From Thermoplasmata archaeon (GTDB taxonomy: Archaea; Thermoplasmatota; Thermoplasmata; Lutacidiplasmatales; UBA184), in assembly GCA_030041075.1 (NCBI GenBank), contig JASHOP010000029.1, positions 1-50,146 of the forward strand: a stretch of DNA of 50,146 bases. Direction: 5' to 3'. Each line of letters opens with the position of its first letter. Positions within the stretch are counted from its first letter, which is position 1. The notes under the pieces are model-generated. The model saw only the letters and a program-made list of their open reading frames with translations, was not told the origin of the DNA and did not search any database. Positions 16,197 through 23,193 of the stretch are shown piece after piece. Both the position numbers and the translations under genes were made by a program.

Positions 16197-17726
16197 TTAT
16201 CGTACGGACCGGACCGCCGGTACCTCGCGGTCGGTGGGACGCGGGGGCCGGAGCGTCGGCCGGAGCCGGGATGCGAGCTCCGCGGTGGCGATCCTCTCCT
16301 GGGCCCTCGAGTCGCGCGCGCGCAGCGTGACGGTCCCTTGCCCGGGACCCTCGGCGACCGTCTCCCCGTCGACCGTCACGCAGTACGGCGTCCCGACCTC
16401 GTCCATCCGAGCGTACCGCCGTCCGATCGAGCTCGCGTCGTCGTACTGAACGGGCACCCCTTCGGTCGCCATCGCGTCGGCCAGGCGGAGGGCGTACGCG
16501 GCGTGCTCCTTCGCGATCAGCGGGAACACCGCGAGCGGAACGGGCGCGAGGTACGCCGGGAGTCTCCAGACGGTCCTCTCGCCGTCGTGCACCAGGTGCA
16601 CGTCGGCCAACGCCCAGAGGTTCCGGTCGACGCCGAACGTCAGCTCGAGGACGTGCGGCAGCACCGAACTCCCGTCCTTGCGGGAGGCGGCGAGGTCCTT
16701 GCCGGACGCGACGGAATGCCGGGTGAGGTCGTAGTCGCCGCGGTAGTGGATCGCGCCGACCTCCTTGAAGCCGCCCAGGCTCTCGAGGAAGACCTCGGCG
16801 TCGAACTGGATGCGGTTGTAGAACGCCCGCTCGGCCTCCGACTTCTCGAGGAACCGGATCCGCTCCGCGGGATAGCCGAGGACGTCCCGGAGGAAGCGCA
16901 GGAGGTGGACGAGGTGGTAGACGTAGAACTCGGGCAGGCCCGAAGCGGCCAAGGCCGACGCGGGGACCACCTCCCCTTCGGCGTGCCCGCGCTCGCGCTC
17001 GGCCGCGCGAACGACCGGGACCTTCTCGTCGCGGACCTCGGCGAACGGGACCGCAAAGTCGTTCGGATCGAAGAAGATCTGGAGCTCCGCCTGCGTGAAC
17101 GCCCGCATCCGGAACAGGACCTGCCGCGGTGCGATCTCGTTGCGGTACGCCTTGCCGATCACGCCGATCCCGAGCGGCAGCGCCTTCCGCCCGACGTCCC
17201 GCATCCGGGCGAAGGCGAGGTAGCTGCCCTGCGCGGTCTCCGGCAGGAGGTACGCGCGCTCCTCGCCATCGACGCCGAACGGGATCGAGAACATGAGGTT
17301 GAACGGCCGGGGGACGCCCAGGGCGGTCGACCCGCAGGTGGGGCACCGAATCTGGTGGGCGCGGAGCACCTCGCCGATCTGGCTCGGCGTCAGTCCGTCG
17401 ACGCCTCCCGGGCGCTCCTTCTCGAGGAGGGTCTCCGCGCGGACCGGGGTGTGGCACGCTTCGCAGACGACTTCGGGATCGGTGAAGTTCTCGAGGTGGC
17501 CGGACGCCCGGACGACCGATTCCGGGACGATTTCGGACGGCTCGATCCGGTAGTAGTCGCGGGAGAGCCCGAGGAACCAGGCCGACCACGCGTCCTCGAT
17601 CCGGCGCTTGAGAGCGGCTCCGAGCGGGCCGTAGTCGTACAGACCCTGGGCTCCCCCGTAGATCTCCGCCGAGGGCCACAGCACCCCCCGCCGCCGAAGG
17701 AGCGCGTAGAGCTCGTCGATCTTCAT
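16197..17726 (-). CDS. glyS: Glycyl-tRNA synthetase (alpha2, archaeal/eukaryotic type)
   Basis: A class II aminoacyl-tRNA synthetase of 509 residues. The start MKIDELYALLRRRGVLWPSAEIYGGAQGLYDYGPLG is typical. A zinc-like set CEACH and CPTCGS occurs in the insertion. Motif 2 appears as GIGVIGKAYRNEIAPRQVLFRMRAFTQAE with motif-type arginines. Motif 3-like LELTFGVDRNLWAL follows, and the anticodon-binding domain closes the protein (APVPLAVFPLI to the end). The start overlaps the stop of the amidohydrolase gene upstream on the same strand (ATGA, 17723-17726). Confidence 0.96.
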   Translation of the reverse strand: MKIDELYALLRRRGVLWPSAEIYGGAQGLYDYGPLGAALKRRIEDAWSAWFLGLSRDYYRIEPSEIVPESVVRASGHLENFTDPEVVCEACHTPVRAETLLEKERPGGVDGLTPSQIGEVLRAHQIRCPTCGSTALGVPRPFNLMFSIPFGVDGEERAYLLPETAQGSYLAFARMRDVGRKALPLGIGVIGKAYRNEIAPRQVLFRMRAFTQAELQIFFDPNDFAVPFAEVRDEKVPVVRAAERERGHAEGEVVPASALAASGLPEFYVYHLVHLLRFLRDVLGYPAERIRFLEKSEAERAFYNRIQFDAEVFLESLGGFKEVGAIHYRGDYDLTRHSVASGKDLAASRKDGSSVLPHVLELTFGVDRNLWALADVHLVHDGERTVWRLPAYLAPVPLAVFPLIAKEHAAYALRLADAMATEGVPVQYDDASSIGRRYARMDEVGTPYCVTVDGETVAEGPGQGTVTLRARDSRAQERIATAELASRLRPTLRPPRPTDREVPAVRSVR

Positions 17727-18811
17727 CGTGGCGTACTCGACCGGCCGGGTCGGGCCCGAGCGATAAGGTGTTCGGTCGTCCGGGTCACGACCTGGTAGGC
17801 GGCGTCCTCGGGCGGGAGCCGGACGATGAGCGGTCGCGCGGACGTTCCGGCCTCGATCCGCGCCGCGTCGGGCTCGCCCAGCCACCTCCAAGGCTCGACG
17901 AGCGCCGCGCGCGCGAGGAACGGAGCGGACGCAGGTCGGCCCTTGAGCCGGGTGGCCACGTAGGCGAACTCGAGCTCACGCCAGATCGACGGGGCGTGGA
18001 ACATCGCATTGTCCGTCCCGAGCAGGACCGGGATGCCCAACCGCTCCATCGTCCGGAGGTCAGGCTGTCGGCCGAACAGCGCGTTCGACCGGGGGCATAC
18101 CACGACGGGGACCCGCGCGGCCCGGACCGACGCGAGGTCGTCCGCGGTCGCCCGGGCGAGATGGACGAGGAGGTCCGGCCGCACCGAGAGGTACCGTTCG
18201 GGCGGCTCGCGGACCGCCTCGCTCGCGTGCAGAGCGAACCGCTTCCCCGCGGCACGGCACGCGTCGGCGACGGTCCGCAGCGTCGACTCGGTCTCGTCGC
18301 GCGCGCTCGAGAGACCGATCCCGTCCGCGATCGCGAGGAGCGAGCGGAGCTCCTCGGGATCGACCGGGCGCTGGAGCGGTCGCCCGAGGGCAACGGCGCG
18401 GATCCCCGTGCCTTTGCTCGCGGCGCGCAGCAACTCGACCCCCGCCCGGCCTTCCTCGCGAAAGTCGACCGCCGCCGCGATCCCCTCCCTCGCCATCCGC
18501 ATCAGTGCGGTCCGCATCGCGGTCCGCTTCTCTCCGTCCGTCGATTCCCGGAGGAGGCGGAACTTGTACCCCCCCGGGTTCGCCACGATCCCGGCGATGG
18601 GGCCCCGGGGTGGCTCGCGCACCGAGACCGCGTCCCCGAGATGGACGTGCGCGTTGACCGGCGCGGGGATCACGATGCCCCGGACCTTGGAGGTCCGGCC
18701 GTGGGTCGAATCCGTCCCGAGGCGTCCGACCTCGGCGACGCGGCCACGGCGGAAGAGGACGTAGCCGGGCCGCGAGCCCTCGGCGTCCAGCACCGCTCCC
18801 TCGACCAGCAT
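17723..18811 (-). CDS. Amidohydrolase superfamily protein (deaminase-like)
   Basis: A 362-residue metal-dependent hydrolase. The metal site begins with HVH (His55, His57). It continues with the histidine in ALHASEA, a histidine in LVHLARATADDL, and the acidic residue of LLGTDNAM. This pattern fits the cytosine/adenosine/chlorohydrolase group acting on purine- or pyrimidine-like rings, but the substrate cannot be told. A TATA-like CTTATGG on the minus strand lies about 30 bases upstream. Coupling to glyS by a four-base overlap suggests only co-expression. Confidence 0.82.
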   Translation of the reverse strand: MLVEGAVLDAEGSRPGYVLFRRGRVAEVGRLGTDSTHGRTSKVRGIVIPAPVNAHVHLGDAVSVREPPRGPIAGIVANPGGYKFRLLRESTDGEKRTAMRTALMRMAREGIAAAVDFREEGRAGVELLRAASKGTGIRAVALGRPLQRPVDPEELRSLLAIADGIGLSSARDETESTLRTVADACRAAGKRFALHASEAVREPPERYLSVRPDLLVHLARATADDLASVRAARVPVVVCPRSNALFGRQPDLRTMERLGIPVLLGTDNAMFHAPSIWRELEFAYVATRLKGRPASAPFLARAALVEPWRWLGEPDAARIEAGTSARPLIVRLPPEDAAYQVVTRTTEHLIARARPGRSSTPR

Positions 18812-18901
18812 CGACCGCCCGCGCGGGAGCCTCCCCGGGCCATAAGGCCGAGCGGAGGCCCGGACCGAACCAATATCCGACCGCGGCGTTCCCCCGCAGC
18901 G

Positions 18902-19825
18902 GTGCCGACGGTCGAGGGTGCGCCGGAGCGACCGCGCGACCTCCTCGTGGCGGGCCACGTCAACGTAGACCGGTTCCTTAAGGTCGCGGCCTTCCCCGCC
19001 CCGGACCGAACCGTCCCGGTCGTCGACCAATCCGTCGCTCTCGGCGGGACGGCCGCGAACCTCGCCCGGGTGGCGACGAGCCTGGGCGTCGCGACCGGCC
19101 TTGTCGCGCGCGTGGGAGCGGAGTTTCCCGCGGCGTTCCGCCGGCAGCTCGTGCGCGAAGGGGTCGACGTCCGGGGCCTCGAGGCGGTCTCGGGGTGCTC
19201 GAGCCCGACGTGCTATATCGTCGTGGACGGCCGGGGTCGTCAGCGGACGCTGATCGATCAGGGGCCGATGCGCGACGCCCGGGGCGCGCGGACCCCGGGC
19301 CCGTGGCTCCGGGAGTACGCCTGGCTCCATGTGACCACCGGCGACCCCCGTTTCGCGCTGGCGCTGAGCTCGCGCGCAATCGCCCTGGGGATGAAGGTCG
19401 CGGCGGACCCGGCCCAGGAGATCTTCTACCGATGGGACGCGGCGAAGCTGAAGCGTCTCCTCCGGAACGCCGAGATCCTCTTCGGCAACCGGGCCGAGAT
19501 AGAGCACGCGGCTGGACTCGTGGGGGGAGGCGGCCCGCACGGCCTCCTGGAGCGGGTCCCGATCGTGATACGGACCGAAGGACCCGACGGCGCCACGGCG
19601 TTCCGCCGAGGCGGCGCCGTCCACGTCGCCGCGCGGCGGCCCCGCAACGTCCGGAGCTACGTGGGCGGCGGCGACGCGTTCCGGGGAGGATTCTACTGCG
19701 CATGGTTCCATGGGGTTCCGCTACGGGGTTGCCTCGAAGCCGGGACGCGGGCCGCGGCCCGGTGGATCGAGCGGGGGCTGCCGACGGCTCGGGGATCGAC
19801 TTCCGCGCGATCGGGTCGCCCCTGA
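18902..19825 (+). CDS. PfkB family carbohydrate/nucleoside kinase
   Basis: A 307-residue ribokinase-fold protein. The N-terminal VAGHVNVDRFLKV and GGTAANLARVATSLG are the first PfkB signature. The second, usually GAGD, reads VGGGDAFRGGFYCAW, keeping the catalytic aspartate but with Gly for the first Ala. EILFGNRAEIE is the usual NxxE-type region. The substrate is not predictable. The GTG at 18902 is chosen. A TATA-like CAATATCC lies about 27 bases upstream in the short gap shared with the divergent amidohydrolase gene. Confidence 0.83.
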   Translation: MPTVEGAPERPRDLLVAGHVNVDRFLKVAAFPAPDRTVPVVDQSVALGGTAANLARVATSLGVATGLVARVGAEFPAAFRRQLVREGVDVRGLEAVSGCSSPTCYIVVDGRGRQRTLIDQGPMRDARGARTPGPWLREYAWLHVTTGDPRFALALSSRAIALGMKVAADPAQEIFYRWDAAKLKRLLRNAEILFGNRAEIEHAAGLVGGGGPHGLLERVPIVIRTEGPDGATAFRRGGAVHVAARRPRNVRSYVGGGDAFRGGFYCAWFHGVPLRGCLEAGTRAAARWIERGLPTARGSTSARSGRP

Positions 19826-20006
19826 GATCGGCGCCCCGCACGTCCCGACCCCGCGGGTCCGCCCGCGTTCCCCCGCACGTCCCGGGCCGGCGACGCCGGG
19901 AGGACCGCACCGCGCCACGGCCACAACCCCGCGCGCTCGCCGGGTCTCAAGTCACCGGCGCCGGGGTCCGGGCCAACGGTTAAGGCTCTCGCGCCCTCGG
20001 CGTTCC

Positions 20007-20837
20007 GTGGCCCGCCGGCCGATCCCGGTCGCGATCCTCTCGATCGAGGGGACCAACTGCGACCAGGAGCTCCGCGTCGCGCTCGCGGCGCTCGGGACGC
20101 GGCCCGAGGTCGTGGGGCTGAAGCAGCTGGAGGGCCGGGACGTGGCCGCCCGCGACCGGCGAAATCTCGACGACTACCGGATGCTGTTCCTCCCGGGCGG
20201 TTTCTCCGGCGGCGACTACGTCCGCGCGGGGGCGATCATGGCGGCGCGGATCCGTGCCGCGATCGGCCCCGAGCTGGTCGAGTTCGTGCGGTCGGGCCGC
20301 ATGGTGGGCGGGATATGCAACGGGTTCCAGGTCGCGATCGAGCTCGGCCTCCTCCCCGGCCGTCCGGGCCACGCGCTGGGCCCGCCCGAGGCCGCCTTGG
20401 TGGCGAACGACTCGGGGCGGTTCGAGTGTCGGCCGACGTTCGTGGCTTGGGAGGGAGGCGGGTTCCCTCCGCTGCGGGGCCTGGCCCGTGGATCGCGCTT
20501 CCTCTTTCCCTCGGCGCACGCGGAGGGCAAGCTCGTCCTCGGGGGCGACGCCGGGACCCGGCGCGCGGAGCTCGAGGCATCGGGGCAGGTGCTGTTCCGG
20601 TGGGTCGCCCCGGACGGCGGGCCGGCGACGTACCCGTGGAACCCGAACGGGTCGGAGGGCGACATCGCCGGCCTCACGGACCCGGAGGGAACGGTGTTCG
20701 GACTGATGCCCCACCCCGAACGATCGTTCTTCCGCGACCAGGCCCCGGACTGGACCCGCTCAGGGTCCGGGACGGGATTCGGTGACGGCCGGCGGTTCCT
20801 AGAAGCGGTCGTCCGTCATGCCGAGCGGTCCGGCTAG
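20007..20837 (+). CDS. purQ: Phosphoribosylformylglycinamidine synthase subunit PurQ
   Basis: The glutaminase subunit of FGAM synthase in de novo purine synthesis; it passes ammonia to PurL with the help of PurS. This is a class I glutamine amidotransferase with nucleophile Cys104 in GGICNGFQ and the His/Glu pair in LMPHPERSFF. The N-terminal SIEGTNCDQE and LPGGFSGGDYVRAG match the family. The 276-residue length is near the longer archaeal form. The start is GTG at 20007; a weak TATA-like GGTTAAGG is about 25 bases before it. purL and purS are not in the window. The 3' end overlaps the convergent methyltransferase gene by four bases. Confidence 0.94.
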   Translation: MARRPIPVAILSIEGTNCDQELRVALAALGTRPEVVGLKQLEGRDVAARDRRNLDDYRMLFLPGGFSGGDYVRAGAIMAARIRAAIGPELVEFVRSGRMVGGICNGFQVAIELGLLPGRPGHALGPPEAALVANDSGRFECRPTFVAWEGGGFPPLRGLARGSRFLFPSAHAEGKLVLGGDAGTRRAELEASGQVLFRWVAPDGGPATYPWNPNGSEGDIAGLTDPEGTVFGLMPHPERSFFRDQAPDWTRSGSGTGFGDGRRFLEAVVRHAERSG

Positions 20838-21466
20838 GGCGGCGCCGGCTTCGCGCCTCGGTCCAGCCAGAGGTCCCAGACGGTAAGCCGCTCTCCCTCG
20901 AGGGACCGCTCCGCGGCGGCGGCGAGCGCCCCGCCCCGCGCCGTCCAGCCGTCCCGCACCCGGGCGAGCGCCGGCGCGGACTGGACCGACGAGACAAGAA
21001 CGTACGCGTGGCCCCCGGCCGCGAGGTGCTCGGGGAGCTCGCGCACGATCCGGGCCAAGACCCGGCACCCGTCGCGGCCGCCGTCGACCGCCAGGTCGTG
21101 CCACCGGTCCTCCGTCCTCTGATCGTGTTGCGTGGGGAGGTACGGAGGGTTGGCGAGGACCCGATCGAAGCTACCGAGGCCCCGGGCGAGGTCGGTCCGC
21201 ACGACCTCGACCGGCAACCGTTCCGCGCGGGCCACCGACCGAAGCCCCCGGAGCGCCTCGGGATTGAGGTCGGTCGCGACGGTCCGGGCCCCGTGGCGGG
21301 CCGCCTCGAGGGCCAGGCGCCCGTTGCCGGTGCCGATGTCTAGGAGCGAGCGGTCGCCCGCGGTGCGGGCGAACGGAAGCAGGAGGTGGGTGTCCTCGCG
21401 CTCCGGATAGACGGCCGGCGGGACGTCGCGCGCGTCGACGCGCCCTCCGCGAGCTTTCGGGCTCAT
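20834..21466 (-). CDS. HemK/PrmC-like SAM-dependent methyltransferase
   Basis: A 210-residue class I methyltransferase. SAM motif I is LLDIGTGNGRLALEA, with the acidic post-I TDLNPEAL. The catalytic motif NPPYLPT marks N-methylation of glutamine or a nucleobase. Its size and single-domain form match the archaeal/eukaryal HemK2 (Mtq2) type that methylates release factor aRF1 with Trm112. That assignment is an inference from the family. The ATG at 21466 is chosen. A TATA-like AATAAGAAA stretch lies about 20 bases upstream, shared with the divergent THEP1 gene. Confidence 0.85.
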   Translation of the reverse strand: MSPKARGGRVDARDVPPAVYPEREDTHLLLPFARTAGDRSLLDIGTGNGRLALEAARHGARTVATDLNPEALRGLRSVARAERLPVEVVRTDLARGLGSFDRVLANPPYLPTQHDQRTEDRWHDLAVDGGRDGCRVLARIVRELPEHLAAGGHAYVLVSSVQSAPALARVRDGWTARGGALAAAAERSLEGERLTVWDLWLDRGAKPAPP

Positions 21467-21529
21467 GCTTGGGAGATGATTTCTTATTGGCATGGGGCCT
21501 ATTGAGGCGTGCTCACCGTTGTACCCCGC

Positions 21530-22087
21530 ATGCCGCGTCGTCTTTCTCCCCCGGTCAAGATCGGCATTACCGGACTGCCGGGTTCGGGGAAGACGCAGAC
21601 GCTGTTGCGCATCATCGAGCTCCTCGAGGAGGAAGGGGTGAAGGTGGGCGGGATGGTCACCGAGCCGATCGTCGTGAAGCAGCGACGGGTTGGATTCCGC
21701 ATCACCAACTGGCTCACGAAGGAGCACGAGGTGTTCGCCCAGGAGTCGCTCAAGTCCCGCGTCCACTCGGGTCGCTACGGCGTCAACCTGGCCGCGCTCG
21801 AGGGGCTCGGCACCCGGGCCCTCGCCGAGGCCCGCGAGTCCGCCGACGTGATCGTCATCGACGAGGTCGGCAAGATGGAGGTGGAGAGCGAAGTGTTCAC
21901 GAAGAGCGTCATCGACACCCTGGACGCGAGCAAGTCGATCGTGATGACCCTCCACAAGAAATCCCGCAACCCGCTGCTCCAGGACATCCGCCGGAGGGAT
22001 GAGCTACGACTTCTCGAGGTGACGCCGGTCAACAAGAACCTCCTCGCGTTCAAGATCGTCCACCTGATCACGGGGCAGTCGCACTAG
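21530..22087 (+). CDS. THEP1-family nucleoside-triphosphatase
   Basis: A 185-residue P-loop NTPase of the COG1618/NTPase_1 family, a group that hydrolyses NTPs in vitro with unclear cellular role. Walker A is GLPGSGKT (residues 15-22). The family motif VIDEVGKMEVES is the Walker B/D-E-I/V-G-x-M-E signature. GGMVTEPIVVKQRRVGF is typical. The ATG at 21530 is preferred over a GTG seven codons upstream. Its stop is immediately followed by Trm1 coding sequence. Confidence 0.88.
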   Translation: MPRRLSPPVKIGITGLPGSGKTQTLLRIIELLEEEGVKVGGMVTEPIVVKQRRVGFRITNWLTKEHEVFAQESLKSRVHSGRYGVNLAALEGLGTRALAEARESADVIVIDEVGKMEVESEVFTKSVIDTLDASKSIVMTLHKKSRNPLLQDIRRRDELRLLEVTPVNKNLLAFKIVHLITGQSH

Positions 22088-22164
22088 CGCCGATCCGCGA
22101 GGGCGGGACCGAGTTCCTCGGTCCGCCGATCCAGCCGGGGCGCGGACCCCGTCCCCGCGCGCCG

Positions 22165-23193
22165 GTGTTCTACAACCCGGTCATGGCGGCCGATCGCGAC
22201 CTCGCGATCGCGTTCGTGCGCGCCTGGCGCCCCGGACCCGATCGCGAGCTCACCGGCTGGGAGGTCACCGCGGCGACCGGGATCCGCGGGTTGCGGCTTC
22301 TCACGGAGTCGGAGCGGTTCGCCTCGTTCGTCTTCACCGAGCCGAACGACGACGCGTTCGCCGCGCTGGCCCCGAACGCCCGTCGCCACCCCGGCGCCGT
22401 CGCGATCCACGACGACGGGCGGCATCCCCCTACCGGGGCCCCGTTCGACTACGTCGACATCGACCCGTACGGGTCACCGGCGCCGTTCGTCCCCGCCGCG
22501 CTGGCCGCGCTGAGGACGGGCGGCGTGATCGGCGTGACCGCCACCGACATGCTCGTCCTGGCGGGGGCCCAACCGGCCGTGGCGAAGCGTCGGTACGGAG
22601 CCGTGCCGATCCGCGGACGTCTCGGCCAGGAGTCCGGCCTGCGGATCCTGCTCATGTTCCTCGCCCGTGCCGCCCGGTCCCAGGGCCGGAGCGTCCGACC
22701 GCTCCTTTCCTACGTCCGCGAGCACTACGTGCGGACGTACGTGGAGCTGGTCGACGCGGGGTCCGGCGACGACCCGGTCGGGACGATCGACCCCACGACA
22801 TGGGACGGACCTCCCGTCGGCGCGAGGGGTCCGTACGGCCCTCTCTGGTTGGGATCCCTCTTCGACGCGAGCATCGTCGCCCGGCTCACGACCCCCGGCT
22901 CGGCCGCGCAGACCCGGGAGGTCGACGCCCTCATCGCCCGGCTCCGAGGCGAGGCGGGGATCGACGGAGCGTTCTACTACGAGCCGAACTCGCTCGCCGC
23001 GTCGCTCCGGCTCGCCGCACCCCCCTCGCTCGCCGCCCTCCTCGGCGCGCTCGCCGCCGAGGGGTACCGGGCTGCGCGCACCCACGTTCGTCCGGAAGGC
23101 GTGCGATCGGACGCTCCGCGCTCGGCGGTCGAACGCATCGCCCGCGGACTCGCCGCGAACGATCAGTCCCAGAACGCGCGCGTCCGGGCGTAG
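22165..23193 (+). CDS. trm1: tRNA (guanine26-N2)-dimethyltransferase Trm1
   Basis: The SAM-dependent enzyme that dimethylates G26 of tRNA. Seen: VFYNPVMAADRDLAIAF, the SAM motif ATGIRGLRLL, the catalytic DIDPYGSP, the GVTATDM block and LSYVREHYVRTYVEL. The C-terminal domain contains FYYEPNSLAASL. The first canonical start in frame is GTG at 22165, but the 26 codons before it (from about 22087) read APIREGGTEFLGP then PRPRAPVFYNP. These match the usual Trm1 N-terminus. No ATG, GTG, TTG or CTG exists in that stretch, so the true start is unclear. The 3' end overlaps lhr by 31 bases in convergent orientation. Confidence 0.9.
   Translation: MFYNPVMAADRDLAIAFVRAWRPGPDRELTGWEVTAATGIRGLRLLTESERFASFVFTEPNDDAFAALAPNARRHPGAVAIHDDGRHPPTGAPFDYVDIDPYGSPAPFVPAALAALRTGGVIGVTATDMLVLAGAQPAVAKRRYGAVPIRGRLGQESGLRILLMFLARAARSQGRSVRPLLSYVREHYVRTYVELVDAGSGDDPVGTIDPTTWDGPPVGARGPYGPLWLGSLFDASIVARLTTPGSAAQTREVDALIARLRGEAGIDGAFYYEPNSLAASLRLAAPPSLAALLGALAAEGYRAARTHVRPEGVRSDAPRSAVERIARGLAANDQSQNARVRA

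Noticed and set aside
19826..20006. Gap between the PfkB gene and purQ as a possible extra gene
   Set aside because: Frames here are Arg/Pro-rich extensions with no homologous look; only a weak TATA-like GGTTAAGG near 19978-19985 stands out.
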